The notes: generated by a model not told the origin, from the letters alone. Counted from the stretch's first letter, positions 31,433 through 43,119 are shown. The stretch is 64,000 nt of DNA from Isoetes taiwanensis (GCA_021234155.1 JAJEKV010000015.1:6209194-6273193); one strand, 5' to 3'. A program made the numbers and translations.

Positions 31433-33288
31433 ATGGCCAGCCGATTTGGTGCAAATTTGCTTGGAACAGTAGATGTCTACACAGGGGGACCTGGATTCCA
31501 AGTGTGGAAGGATGCAATCAAACACATCCTAGAGGTAGAAGAATTATGGGATCTTGTTGATCCAAATGGAGGAGCCTATGCTCAAGCTGGTGCAGGAAGT
31601 AGCACAGGTGGAGGAAGTAGTACACCTGTAAGGTCTGCTACTGGAGGAGGTACAACTCAATCTTATCTTTGGTCTGCCGCGGGTGCCGGAAACTCAAAGA
31701 CTTCTTCTACGGAGGGACATCTCGCATCTTGGAGCAGGGGAGCAGAAGATCTATCTATGCCGTAACAAAGGAGGCTCAAGGGATCATCACATGCAAGGTT
31801 AGTCCAACCATTAGACTCAAACTAAGAAATATGAGTCCTAGAGAGATGTGGATTTTTCTGCTAAAACATTATGAAGAGAAAAGCTCATCCCAAATAGATC
31901 TTTTGGAAAATGAGTTGAGAAATCTTAAGTTGAGAGAAGACAAAGAAGTTTCAGAATTCTTTGACACCTTTGATAACATTGTGGCTGACCTTAGTGGAGC
32001 TGGAGTTAGCCTAACTGAAAGGTACCAAGTGCTTGCAATAGCTAGAGCTATAGGGGAGAATGAGCAGCTGGCCATGTTTATTAGAAACATGGCCAAAACC
32101 AGAGAAGAGGCAGAAAATATTCTAAGGACAGAAAGTGAGCAAAAGAAAATGCAAAGAGGGGAAGACAATGAAGCCTCTGAAATTTTATTTGCTGGCAAAA
32201 GAAGAGGGGAAAAGGGAGTGTGCTTTCACTGCAATGAATCAGGCCACTTCAAAAACAACTGCCCCAAATTAAATAAAGAATTTAACTGCTATACATGTGG
32301 AGGAAAGGGACACGTGGCTGCCAAATGCCCAACCCCAAAAGATTATAACAAAACCAGGGGGTCTGGAAGTTCAAACAAAGGAGGAAAATCAAATTACAAA
32401 GGACGAGGAGGAAAGAAGCCTGCTGGTACATATGTGACCAAAGAACCTAAAAAGGAAGAATCAGAGGAGGATGAAGATGAGGTAAAATTTGCTTTTGCAA
32501 TACTTGACAAGAAAGAAACTAATCACAAGTCTGATGTACTTGTAGTTGATAGTGGAGCTGAAAGATCAGTAGTGCAATCTACTGATCTTCTCAGGAATCT
32601 TGGAGGCACTCATACAAAAAACATTCAAGTTGGGAATGGAGAACTCCAAAGAATTGAAGGGAAAGGATTACTGCAATTGACAGATTTGCAAGGACAAGTA
32701 GTAGACATTGAAAATGTATTATGTGTTCCAACCATTATAAAAAATCTCATATCAGTCAGTCAATTAGTGGATCTTGGCTATAGAATCACTTTTGATTCAA
32801 AAGCTTGTAGCATTTTTCGTGATAATGAATTAAAGTTTTATGCAAGACGTGTTGGGAATTTGTTCCAAATGGATAATGTACAATGTGACAGTATTAATGA
32901 TGTACATGCTTCAGAAATTGAAATGTGGCATAACAGGCTAGCACACACTAATTGTAGCAACATCAATTTCATGGCAAAAAAAGGGTGGCTTGAATGCAAA
33001 GAAATAAATCCAGAGAAGTTTGTTTGTGAAGGTTGTGTGTTGGGAAAACTTAATAGGCTGCCATTTCAAAAAAGGAAAGGGAGATCAAAGGAACTCTTGG
33101 ATTTGATTCACACTGACCTTTGTGGTCCAATGAATATCAGGAGAAGGACAAACAAAAGATATTTTATATCTTTCATAGACGACTTTAGCAGATACTGCAA
33201 AGTATATTGCCTTGAGAAAAAATCCCAAGCGCTTATTGCCTTCAAACAATATGTTAGTGAAGTTGAGAGAGAAACAGAAAAAAGGTGA
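31433..33288 (+). pseudogene. Copia-2: gag, protease, first half of integrase
   Basis: The ATG at 31433 starts MASRFGANLLG. A Gly/Ser-rich insert and a frameshift near 31700 separate this from a 539-codon frame. It contains the UBN2-type gag (ENELRNLKLREDKEVSEFFD), two zinc knuckles (CFHCNESGHFKNNCP and CYTCGGKGHVAAKCP), an acidic linker and the protease motif VVDSGAERSV near 32550. The integrase zinc finger (WHNRLAHTNCSN and CEGCVLGK) and the start of the core, IHTDLCGPMNI with FIDDFSRY, follow. The frame stops at 33288 within an A-run; one base seems lost there. Two knuckles instead of one is unusual among plant Copia gags. Confidence 0.88.
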
Positions 33289-34229
33289 AATGCATAAGGT
33301 CTGATAGAGGAGGGGAATACCTATCAACCAAATTCAAATTATATTGTGTTGCTAATGGAATCAAAAGGCAAATGACATGCAGGTACAGTCCACAACAAAA
33401 TGGAGTTGCTGAACGAAAAAATCGAACCATTATGGATGCAGTTAGATCGATGATCAAGTATTCTGGCCTGCCAAATTACCTTTGGGAAGAAGCTCTCAAA
33501 GCAGCCATACTTATTCAAAACAAACTTCCAGCATCGAGCATCAAAGGTAACATACCTGAATTCTTATGGTCAAATACCAAGGAGAAAATAGACTATAGCA
33601 TGTTTAAAACTTATGGTTGCCTAGTGTATGTTCATGTTCCTATTGAACTAAGAAAGAAACTAGATGACAAAGCTCAAATTGGATACCTAGTGGGTTATGA
33701 CAAAGCCTCACAATCAGCAGGTTATGAGTCAGATGAGGAAGAAAAGAATGATCACCAAATGCAGATTGAGAATGAAATGACTGAAAACAATGACCCTGAA
33801 GTTGGCAACACTGGACACATCACACTTAAAAGAAGAAAAACTCAAGTAGAGAGACTACTAGAGGAAGCTGGGATTGACACAAGAAATTATGGTAGAGATA
33901 ATGCAGGAAAAAGCAAAAGGCTGGACAAAATTCCTGAAACAGAAGATATTGAGGAAGAACTAGAGCAGGTTATGGCCATACTTGAAGACAATAAAATTCC
34001 TCAAACATATGATGATGTGTTGACCTCTGCAGAAAAAAATAAATGGCTGGTTGCTATGGAGGAGGAACTAAACTCTTTTAAAACCACTGAAACTTATGAA
34101 ATAGAAGATCTACCAGATGGGAAAACAGCTATAGGAAGCAAGTGGATCTTCAAAATTAAAACATATGCTGATGGCAGTCAAAAATTCAAGGCCAGATTAG
34201 TAGCAAAAGGGTTCACACAGAGGAAATGA
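33285..34229 (+). pseudogene. Copia-2: second half of integrase, linker, RT start
   Basis: The new frame gives IRSDRGGEYLS (second catalytic Asp) and YSPQQNGVAERKNRTIMD with the Glu of the DDE triad, then FKTYGCLVYVHVP and IGYLVGYDKAS. The usual tail after YDKAS (as in Copia-1, SKAYRMFDPTKRK) is missing: the sequence jumps to an acidic linker. The RT then starts (KWLVAMEEELNSFKTTETYE; SKWIFKIK; KARLVAKGFTQR). A TGA at 34227-34229 ends the frame just before DETYSPIV. Confidence 0.88.
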
Positions 34230-34230
34230 T

Positions 34231-35535
34231 GAGACTTACTCCCCAATAGTGAAACTAACAAGTGTAAGACTGTTATTAGCTTTGGGGACAGCATGGAACT
34301 TAGAACTATATCACATGGATGTTAAAACTGCATTCTTAAAAGCAAAACTAGAAGAAGACATTTACATGAGACCTCCAGATGGAATTGAAATTGAAGAAAA
34401 CAAGATATGGAAATTGAAACGAGCTGTGTATGGATTAAAACAAGCACCAAGAGAGTGGTATTTCTGTATGGACAATTTTCTCAGGGAACAAAAGTTTGAA
34501 AAACTTAAGAATGATGGAAACATGTACATGTACAGGGAGGATTCAAAATTCTACATCATAGCTCTCTACGTGGATGATTGCATCATGGGTGCAAATTGTA
34601 TTGAAGTGCTAAATCATTGCAAAAGCATGCTAAAGAAACGCTTCCATATGACTGACCTTGGAGAATTGCAGAAATTCCTAGGAATTGAAGTAGTAAGAAA
34701 CAGGGATAAACAGGAGCTCTGCCTAAAACAAAGCAAACATATTGATAATATGTTGATTAGGTTTAACCTGGCTGAAGCTAATATTGCAAAAACACCTATG
34801 GTACCTGGTCACAAGTTGACAGCAGACATAAACATGGATGAAGCTGAAATTAAGGAAATGGAAGACATACCATATAGGGCACTCATTGGTTGTCTTTTAT
34901 ATCTGTCCAACAACACCAGACCAGATATAGCATATGCTGTCAACATTTTAAGCAGGAGATGTCACAATCCTAGCAAGGCTCATTGGACAGCAGGAAAAAG
35001 AATTCTCAGATATCTAAAGGGTACTAGAGATTATGAAATTAAATTTGAAAATTCAAATCTGAAAATGGAAGCATACAGTGATGCTGACTGGGCAGGGGAT
35101 CTAAGCACGAGAAAATCAACATCTGGTTATGTTATCTTTCTAGCAGGAGGGCCTATATCATGGAGAACAAAAAAACAAAATGCAACTGCAATGTCCTTTG
35201 CTGAGGCAGAATATTCTGCTGCCTCTCTAGCATCTAAGGAAGTAGTGTGGCTCAGAAGGCTGCTGGAAGAACTTGGATGTGTTCAAAATGAGGCAACTAA
35301 GATCCCTGATCGTGACCAAAGTCGCATGGCAATTGTGAAGAACCTTGTTGATCACGAAAGGACCAAACATATAGAGTTGTCAATGCACTTCATCAGGGAA
35401 CTAGCCAGCAAGAATTGCATTCAGATGGAATATATATGCACTGCAGATCAAATAGCTGATGTACTCACCAAGGCTCTAACTGAAAGTAAGTTCACTAAGT
35501 TCAGGGATAGCCTAAATGTTTGGGCTGCAACTTAA
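34231..35535 (+). pseudogene. Copia-2: reverse transcriptase and RNase H
   Basis: A 428-codon frame without stops carries YHMDVKTAFLKAKLEEDIYM, YGLKQAPREWYFCMD and the active site ALYVDDCIMG. These are followed by LIGCLLYLSNNTRPDIAYAV and the RNase H with EAYSDADWAGDLSTRKSTSG and SFAEAEYSAASLASKEVVWL. It ends ADQIADVLTKALTES plus a short tail. Catalytic residues of RT and RNase H are all visible. It lacks its own start because it belongs to the broken polyprotein. Confidence 0.9.
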
Positions 35536-35561
35536 TTGGTTCTGTTACATTCATATATGAT

Positions 35562-35571
35562 AAAGGAGGAA
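35562..35571 (+). other. Copia-2 polypurine tract
   Basis: AAAGGAGGAA lies directly before the TG of the 3' LTR and would prime plus-strand DNA. Confidence 0.8.
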
Positions 35572-36144
35572 TGTTGGGATTTGACATTGGTTATCATATA
35601 TGATTAGGGATCACCTGCAGATGAGCTCAACTGAAGATCACAGACATGATACTATTAGGTTGAAGACTTCCTAAGATTTCCTAATGGTTCCCAAGTTGTT
35701 TAAAGATATAGAAAATATGACCTATTGCTAGTTTACATTTTTAATTTTGTTCAATGGTTCGCCGAGCTGTTTATTACCCTTGTGCATGTGGGATATATCC
35801 CTGGAAATTGCTAAAGAAAAGCGACCGATCCGGCACCGAAATCCGTGATCCACTGCTAACCGTCAGGTATAGCAGTATATATATGAGGAAGGAAGCTGAA
35901 TGAATGTTCGAGCCGGCAGCAGATTGATCTGGAGAGCAGACAATCCGAAAGCCTTTTCGGTCGAAGGGGACTTGTCATTTTTCGTGCTTATAACCATTGA
36001 AATTTTTAAATTCGTGTTGGCTAAGGTTTATAGTGGCATATTGAATTTATATGCCTTGAGTTCATAATTGGATATTAAGTTGGTTTTCTATTGCAAAGGC
36101 ATTAGATCATTGGTTTTGATCACAAGGTGCATTGAATACTAACA
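35572..36144 (+). repeat. Copia-2 3' LTR
   Basis: Same length as the 5' LTR, with about eight substitutions and no indel. CTAGA follows at once. Confidence 0.93.
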
Positions 36145-36149
36145 CTAGA

Positions 36150-38620
36150 GTCGTCACATGATGTACCAGTTCACGTTAAAATTCACATAAAATCAGGGGT
36201 TCAATAATCAGTCAAACCCTTCTTATATGTTAATATATGGCAGTCATGTTGCATGGGAAAAATACCTAAAAATCTATTGGTCCCCATTCATGAGAGTTAC
36301 ACTTAGGTAAACCCAAGGGGGTCAAGTCTGTTTCGCTACATGTTTAGATAAAGTAAAACTGTCTCGGTAAGACAATTTTTATAAATTTTTTCATTATTTT
36401 TGTATTTTTCTACATGAGTTAGAGAGTAAGACACAAAAAACTGCACCTCAATCCGAGGTCTGAGAAGGGAGATAGGGTTGTTTGCACATGACAGGGTCAA
36501 AACTGCTGCTTGTCTTCTGTGAACCAATACTGGTTTCCAGAAAGTTGTTCCCAAATCAAATCTCTAACTTTTGTAGGAAAATGAATTTTGACCCAAAATT
36601 TTGAATATAAGTATTAGACAACTTGCTTTATCTAAGAAAAATGTCCATTAGCCTTGATGATGAGGTTTTGATTTTCTTTTATTTTTTCAATTACAAGTGA
36701 ATGATAACTTATGTCTATATAGGAGTAAAATGATTCAAAGTCATCCGCAAAAAAATCACATTATGAAAGGTTACCACGATATGGAATCACCCCAAAAACA
36801 AACACGTAAAAAAAGCATAGCGTTTGTTTTCAAGAAATCAAGAAAAATTCGTATTACCTGAGACCATTACCGGTCCACCTTCTTTTTAAAATTAAGAACT
36901 CCCTCATGTCAATCAATTTCAGTTTCAATTGCGGGATATAAGCACCTCATGAGCTACTCTATTCATTAAAAATAATTAATGCTCCTGATCTTGAGGTTTA
37001 GCATAAACTTTCTAATGTTCATTCCAAGTTATCTGTTAGAGTACGCGTTCCATGGATTTCATAAACCTATGGATTGAATGGTGAACTCAAAACTTGTATT
37101 TTTTATCTTCTCAAGTTGTGGAAGCAATGCAAAAGAATGAAAAACAGATATAAAAAGCTAGAACTATGAAAAATAAAGATAGACTGCTATGTCTGTTTCC
37201 CATAACCCGATTGGGTTCCGTGGACGTTAAAATTTTCTTCCTTCCTTCCTTCCTTCCTTCCTTCCATTGCTGGTCCACATGGCTTATGATCATTCAAGAA
37301 GCCAGAAGATCCTCATCTTAATTAGTTGGTTGCTAGAATTGCATTATTTAATGGTAAAGTTGAAGCACAAGCAAACCGAACCTATATGAATCTCCACTCA
37401 CCCTTCCAAAAATTATGTTAGAGAAGGTAGAAAATCGTCATATCATTGTATAAGTGACAAATGAACAATAAATAAAATTGGTAATCATAATTAGAGAGAT
37501 TTAATTCTATACCCAATTCATTAATTGTGGACCATAATGGTCCATGCCCATTTATATTCAAATCTTACATATAGTAGTATGCTATTTTTAACATCAAATT
37601 GGAGATCTATGTTGCCAATGAAGCTTAAACCCATAAAAATTATAGTCTATCATGAAAGACAAGCTAAAGTTACTATTATTATATCTAAAGTAGGAACTCT
37701 TAAGCAGCAAACACGTGTACTAAGTTTATGATAGTAAAAAATAAGAAGATTTCATCGTGTGTTTTGCACTAAGACGATACAAACTATATTTTAAACTTCT
37801 ATCACATGTTTCGTCAATCATGAGTTGAAAAAGAATGCTATCTTGCTTTAAAATATGGCAAGCCTAAGTACAAACCAGAAATGGTCCATGTCTATTTTAA
37901 ATCAAATCTTGTACATAATATGTTACTTTAACATGAAATTCAAGATCTATGTTGCCAAGGAAGGGTGACATTCATAAAAAATATTGCCTACCATAAAAGA
38001 TGAGTTTTTTGTATTATTACCTTAGCTAAACTCTAATTTTGTGTAGTGGCAACCACTTCTAAATGTAAAGAATACATGGTTATTCACCATATTTAAGTTC
38101 ATAAAAGAATGGAGTGCATCATTTATTGCCCTTAGAAAGCTTATATATGAGTTTAGTTAAACCACGTTAGTTCTATTTTTGTCCTGGATTTTGTATCGAA
38201 TCTTCTTTAGTGAAAATTGAGATCAACATGACTTATAGACATTTCAAAAAATTATTGGACTATAGCTCTTAGAGTTGACAACTTATCGCCGCAAGTCTTA
38301 CGTCAAAACTTGTTATAGTAAATGAGAAACAATTCACAACCTCAAACAGCTTTTTTGAGCTAAAAATAGTTTGACGACTTCATATAATGCCATCTAATAG
38401 CAACGAAACATGAAAACATGCAAATCAACATGTTTTATCATAAAACATCTATTACTTTCAATTTTAGAAACGTTTGGACCCCTTTATGCTAGAAAGTTTG
38501 AAGAATGCAGTTCTGACCTGGCGTAAAAACTGCTGAATTCAATGAGGTTTGGGCAATCACCACAACATATCAGTAAATCTATTGGTCATGAAATTCTCCA
38601 TGGCCATAAAGAATCGAGTG
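36150..38620. other. Non-coding stretch, no gene recognised
   Basis: AT-rich DNA. Apart from a (TTCC)n microsatellite at about 37237-37265 I see no repeats, RNA genes or protein similarity on either strand. The left part may be a remnant of the LINE-E flank. Confidence 0.5.
37237..37265 (+). repeat. (TTCC)n microsatellite
   Basis: Seven consecutive TTCC units. Confidence 0.9.
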
Positions 38621-38815
38621 AAGATTCAAAAGTGAGTTCGAGCTGATGCGGCTTCTGAGATAATGGGAGCGCCATCTTTCTTGGTCTTTTTGTCTTTTTC
38701 CGCCCTTTTCTGTTCAAACTCGTTTCTTGATAGAAACTACCCCTGAACTACAAAATTGGTGTTGGATCTGAAGGAAATTCAAGCAATTGAAGAGGCTATC
38801 CCTGTAGAGGGATAG

Positions 38816-38992
38816 CATTTTAGAACTGAATACAGTTTTGTACCAAGCTGTGTGGAATTTGAGACTGAGATCATTGACTCCTGGTTAGAAGAATTTGTTG
38901 GAAGCAAAAGAATTCAAGCTACTGCCATCTTCAGAATTCACTGTGACTGGTCGGAAGATAAAATTGTTGTCAAATTATACTCTCCTTGCTGA
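38816..38992 (+). CDS. LINE-A leader frame (ORF0-like), no ATG
   Basis: After a TAG at 38813-38815 the frame reads FRTEYSFVPSCVEFETEIID and SWLEEFVGSKRI, to a TGA at 38990-38992. LINE-C has a counterpart at 62584-62787 with the same FVPS..EFE..IIDSWLEEF.GSK pattern in the same position ahead of ORF1. Upstream the frame is open again for about 17 codons (ending IQAIEEAIPVEG). No ATG is available, so translation, if any, would need another start or splicing. Function unknown. It may simply be an old N-terminal part of ORF1. Confidence 0.45.
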   Translation, partial: HFRTEYSFVPSCVEFETEIIDSWLEEFVGSKRIQATAIFRIHCDWSEDKIVVKLYSPC

Positions 38993-39180
38993 TTTTGCTC
39001 AGGTTTTAGTGCTCCAGACATGACTAATTTCTATAGCTTAGCTTTTGTAGGTAATTTATTCCACCCTTTTCGTCCAATTCGATCCTCTACTACCATTTAA
39101 CCACCTATTTTCTCCTATTTAGTCTACCCCTGTTTTTCCCTCGCTTAATTTCCCCTTTGTTGAATTCGCCTGAAGTAATC

Positions 39181-39465
39181 ATGGCTCTAAATACTTTCCA
39201 AAACCTAAATTCCTCTACTCTACCTTTCCTACACTGCTTTTCCGCGCTCAAGAAAGAGGATCAAGGTGCTCTCCTCACATATCTTCATAACATCGCAGCT
39301 GATCCATCAAATTTCATTCCGTTTGGGAATTTTAAGGATTTTTCTCTGCTCCAAAATAGCAACATGACTCCATTATCAGATAAGACTCCAATTTGGGATA
39401 ACCTTTCCAAGGATCCGAGTGCTACTGGCAACCGGCCTCAGATCAATCCTGCTACAGGTGTTCCT
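39181..39465 (+). pseudogene. LINE-A ORF1, N-terminal part (split by insertion)
   Basis: ATG at 39181 begins MALNTFQNLNSSTLPFLHCF. The 95 codons up to GVP (39465) are followed by the E composite. The reading phase is kept: the codon after CCT resumes as TATGGGGTC at 43782. LINE-C has a clear match at 62183-62410. The part contains PIWDNLSKDPS, also found there. Confidence 0.85.
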
Positions 39466-39729
39466 CATATTCACACGGGGGGTGACTCCGGGCAACGAGA
39501 GCTGTTGGATAGGCATATTCACCCCTTATTCCTTAATCTATACCGTACGTAAAGTTCCTCGTTTGTGGGGTATGCAAGTACAAAATTTGCTATAATGTAT
39601 AACAAGATTCGCAAAATACTATAAGATTTCAAGCGGAATACTATATGATGTTGTTTTCGTACGTGCAAAATACAATTATGAGGGCTCTCGCTGCCCTACG
39701 TCACCCCCCGTGTGAATATGCACCCAAAC
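39466..39729. repeat. E head, copy 2 (inverted-repeat module)
   Basis: Left arm CATATTCACACGGGGGG with GGGCAACGAGAGCTGT, right arm GGGCTCTCGCTGCCC with CCCCCCGTGTGAATATGC and ending ACCCAAAC. It lacks the outer GTTTGGGTG of copy 3. After it come AAAGGGGGTTTAAGGGGGAT, two imperfect AATGGT(A/T)GTTATGTGTTG repeats, an A-run and the hairpin at 39903-39915. Confidence 0.85.
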
Positions 39730-39902
39730 CAAAGGGGGTTTAAGGGGGATTTTAATTTAAATGTGTTGGACCCAATGGTTGTGTTAATTAATGTCAATGG
39801 TAGTTATGTGTTGGTTGTTAATGTCAATGGTTGTTATGTGTTGGGGGATTTAATTTTTACATGTTGGATGTTAATGGTTTGTGTTGCAAAAAAAAAAATT
39901 TT

Positions 39903-39915
39903 GCCCCTTCGGGGC
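39903..39915. other. E-family hairpin, copy 2
   Basis: GCCCCTTCGGGGC after an A-tract and TTTT, as in E1. Confidence 0.7.
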
Positions 39916-40671
39916 CTTAGAGACGCCCCCCCCCGTGTGACAAAAATTTTAGAATTCAAACCAGGAAAAAACTAGAATTCATTTGAGGCTTTCATCACCT
40001 GTAGCTTTTGAATTTGATGACAATAAAACAAATAGAACATAAGTAAAAGTTACCATAAAGATAGAGCAGATTGATCCCATTATTCTGAAAGTCAAAAAAT
40101 TTGCAACACAAAAAAAAACCCTGTTATTATTCTACATATTGTTACTTCCGCTACAACTATTTCTCTTTCACAATGACACCATTGTTTATCAATCCATATG
40201 ATTTTGAATGCTCATCTCTAGCTTAAAGATAATGCATGATTCATCTTATGGTTCGATTAAAGTTCCAAACCTACAATATAAATGCATTCTTGTGGATTCT
40301 TGTGGCCACTATTTGACTGATCTGCGTGACATGGAAAAGGGCGTGGAATAATCCGCCTGTTGTGTGCATAAGAATCCGTTTGTTGATTGAAGCTAAAGGC
40401 TGGCTGCTATGAACAATCCGGCAGCCGGGGAATATCCAAGAGTTGGAAGCAAGCAGAGGGCCTAAACTTGAATCGGCAAATCTTAGGAAGGAAACAAAAG
40501 GGGGTTTTTGCAAAGACTACATTGTAGAATCGGGAAACCAATACCTCATAAAAAAAAACATTATGCTAACTGAAGAAACATTAAAAAATAAATACCTTTG
40601 TAAGTGTGAGCAAAAAATCCATCTCGTGGTAGTAAAATCCACTCCGGCAATAAGAATCCAAGAGGGCAAGT

Positions 40672-40796
40672 ACACATGCATATGCACACATGCACACACA
40701 TGCACACATGCACATGCACTTGCACTTGCACATGCACAATACACATGCACACACATGCACATGCATGTGCACATGCACATGCATACACATGCGTAG
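40672..40796 (+). repeat. (ACATGC)/(AC) microsatellite
   Basis: Irregular ACACATGC and TGCACA units run for about 120 bases. All open frames over it (His/Thr/Cys or Val/Cys/Met strings) are artefacts of the repeat. Confidence 0.92.
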
Positions 40797-40879
40797 TGTT
40801 CATGCACAAACACATGCAGAGAAAGACAACAACCCTCGGATTGTTCCAACCAACGAAAATCAACGGCCCATAAAAGGTG

Positions 40880-40996
40880 CACTCTAGAAATACAATTTAG
40901 TACACCTCAACGAATACAACAACGAAATCATAGAAAAACCATGTGAAAAAGCGTATAAAAATCTAAAAGTAACCCCCTGTTATTATGCTACATATT
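40880..40996 (+). repeat. E tail, copy 2
   Basis: GTGCACTCTAGAAATAC through GTAACCCCCTGTTATTATGC then TACATATT. It is followed after one A by the next E head. Confidence 0.7.
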
Positions 40997-40997
40997 A

Positions 40998-41273
40998 GTT
41001 TGGGTGCATATTCACACGGGGGGTTACTCCGGGCAACGAGAGCTGTCGGATGGGCATATTTGCCCTTTATTCCAAGATCTGGACCGTACATAGCGATCCT
41101 TGTTTGTGGGGTATGCATGTACAAGTTTTTGTATACTGTATATTGAGGTTTGCAAAATACTATAAGGTTTGAGAGAATGTACTTAATGGTGTTAATTTTA
41201 TACATGTATTGTGAATATATTTTTGGGGCTCTCGCTGCCCTACGTAACCCCCCGTGTGAATATGCACCCAAAC
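40998..41273. repeat. E head, copy 3: MITE-like module with ~46-bp inverted repeats
   Basis: The arms begin GTTTGGGTGCATATTCACAC and are identical for 30 bases, including GGGGGGTTAC. They then differ at TCC versus GTA and continue with GGGCA(A/G)CGAGAGC. The total is 276 bp with a short AT-rich middle. Taken alone it looks like a MITE, but no target duplication flanks it and the same module is always followed by the same post-head sequence, so it behaves as the end of a larger unit. Confidence 0.8.
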
Positions 41274-41366
41274 CAAAGGGGGTTTAAGGGGGATTTTAAT
41301 TTAAATGTGTTAAATGCAATGGTTTATTTTAATAATGTTAATGGTAGTTGTGTTAAAAAAAATTTT

Positions 41367-41381
41367 GGGCCCTTCGGGCCC
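41367..41381. other. E-family hairpin, copy 3 (changed stem)
   Basis: GGGCCCTTCGGGCCC: the stem differs in sequence and length from copies 1 and 2 but pairing is kept. Confidence 0.7.
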
Positions 41382-41609
41382 TAACTAAAGCAAACATAGG
41401 TAGACCTTATGGACCTAAATATTAATTACTAACACAATAACACGAAGACAAACAAATTATTTCCATGGCAAAGGGACTCAATTGATGATTGCATGTATGC
41501 ATTCTTATATACATGGCATTCAAGTGTTACCCATTTTTCTGAAAACAGTGAATAAAAGTGCTTAACAATTTTTGCCACAAGTCAAAATTTTGCTCTATCA
41601 TAAACCAGC

Positions 41610-41670
41610 ATGCAATGAAGGGGATTTGAACCCCCTGCCAGAGTAGGCAGAACCAAAGCACTTCCAAATT
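41610..41670 (-). other. tRNA-like T-arm relic
   Basis: On the minus strand GGCAGGGGGTTCAAATCCCC forms a good T-arm with B-box GGTTCAAATCC. No matching acceptor or D-arm is found at tRNA distance, so it is at best a SINE or tRNA relic. Confidence 0.35.
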
Positions 41671-42076
41671 TGCACACATTTCCTACACCTTCAAATGTGG
41701 GCTTACAGAGAACCATGTTTTGCCTAATGAACTCCAGCCAGCAATCCACATGAGTGCCTGCCAAAACCAGCAAACAAGGAGCTCAAATATCTCAGGAAAG
41801 GTCGCACTTCATTTCAGATTTGTTAAACATGGCATCATGGCCGAACACAAACCACAAACCTGGAACCATTATGGAGCCAACATTTCACATGAAACTTGTA
41901 CTTCCCATCTACAATCAATTAAAAGTTGCAAAGATACCACAACAAAGAATTATCGTACAAGAACCATTACTTAGTCTTGTATCCGAACACTGAACCATAA
42001 AATGTGACGTCTGTTTCAATTTATCCAAGTCAAACATATACATTTCAGCAATCCATACCTGTAATATCCTTGCCTT

Positions 42077-42954
42077 TCATGTGTGCCTGCCCTGGGTTAG
42101 GGCAAGAATGCTAATGCATGCATCAAGAATACTGATAAGAGTAATGTCGTCAGGGGGAATGCCAATAAATTCCATTTGCTGATATAAAGGTAGTGCGTCT
42201 CGGCAACAATTATTTTCAGTATAGACACTAATCAATGTGGTCCATGCAATCACATCCCTATTGGTAATTGTATTCAATATATGGTGTGCATCCTGCACAG
42301 ATTTACAGTGCCCATACATCTTCATTAGGGCAGTGTTCAAGACCGAATCAGAGTGAAACCTACTAAGCAAAATGCGGGAATGAAGCAGCCTGCTATGTGC
42401 AAGGACTCCAAGGCCAGCACAGGCATCACATACTTTGAGAAAGCTAACTTTATCTGGTGTCAATTGTAGCTGCATTTCCTCAAAAGAATAGATTCCAGCC
42501 TTACAAGACCCACACTGCATAGATGCTCCAATCATTATTGTCCAACTATAAACATTCTTGTCCTCCAATTTTTCAAATATAGCCTGTGCATCTTGCAATT
42601 TTGCCGCGATTTACCATACATCTCTATGAGAAGGTTAGCCAGAAAGACATTCTTTACCTGCCCATTTTTGGCAATGCATTCATGAATCCGTCTACCCTCA
42701 TCCGTCTACTTTTTTCTGACACTTTGGAGACATACCTGGTTGGAGGTGGCACCCAAAGGACCTGCGGAACTTTTACAGATAGCAAAGCCTTCCTGTGTAC
42801 TGCTCCACTGCCACAGATTGTGAGAGTAATAGCAGAGTCGGAGAGGAATTACAAGCAAATAACAGAGCCTGAAAGAACTTGCAGAAGAAACTCCTGTTGC
42901 AACAAACGCCTCAAGCAGAATGTCACCGGCTGCAACATTTCCCCAACCATCCAA
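42077..42954 (-). pseudogene. PPR protein fragment (PLS class), captured in E3
   Basis: The minus strand carries an N-terminal leader and about four PPR repeats. Landmarks are GRRIHECIAKNGQ, VFLANLLIEMYGK, DAQAIFEKLEDKNVYSWTIM, VLNTALMKMYGHCKSVQDAH and RDVIAWTTLISVYTENN, ending ITLISILDACISILALTQGR. A TAG lies before GRRIHEC and a frameshift after MYGK. The 3' end stops abruptly at 42077, where the next repeat should follow. It is a 5' gene fragment, broken at least twice, lying between an E head and an E tail. No homology to the PPR piece at 1-300 beyond the family is claimed. Confidence 0.8.
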
Positions 42955-43119
42955 CAGCCGATCGTGCCAACAACGACCCCAACAGAGAGACAGATGAATT
43001 CGGCAGCCCTTTTTTGTTGCCCTAAAATAGAACGGGCCGATGTTTGCATGGGATGATGTCTACATACCTAACTAGACCATTAGAAATTTGATGAAAAAAA
43101 AGAGGAACCAAAGGAAAAT

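Larger units (their letters stand above)
30838..36144 (+). mobile_element. Copia-2: near-complete Ty1/Copia retrotransposon
   Basis: Two 573-bp LTRs (30838-31410 and 35572-36144) begin TGTTGGGATT and end CTAACA. CTAGA flanks the element at 30833-30837 and 36145-36149. The initiator-Met primer site TGGTATCAGAGC lies at 31413-31424 and a polypurine tract at 35562-35571. By eye the LTRs differ at about 8 of 573 positions, which suggests a fairly recent insertion. The inner region codes gag, protease, integrase, RT and RNase H in Copia order, but with at least three frame breaks and a small deletion. It landed in LINE-E. Confidence 0.95.

Noticed and set aside
40672-40873. His/Thr/Cys-rich ORFs on both strands
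   Set aside because: They are translations of the ACATGC/AC microsatellite.
40998-41273. Independent MITE
   Set aside because: The inverted repeats look right, but no target duplication flanks it and all three copies share the same sequence after the right arm, so it is treated as a head module.
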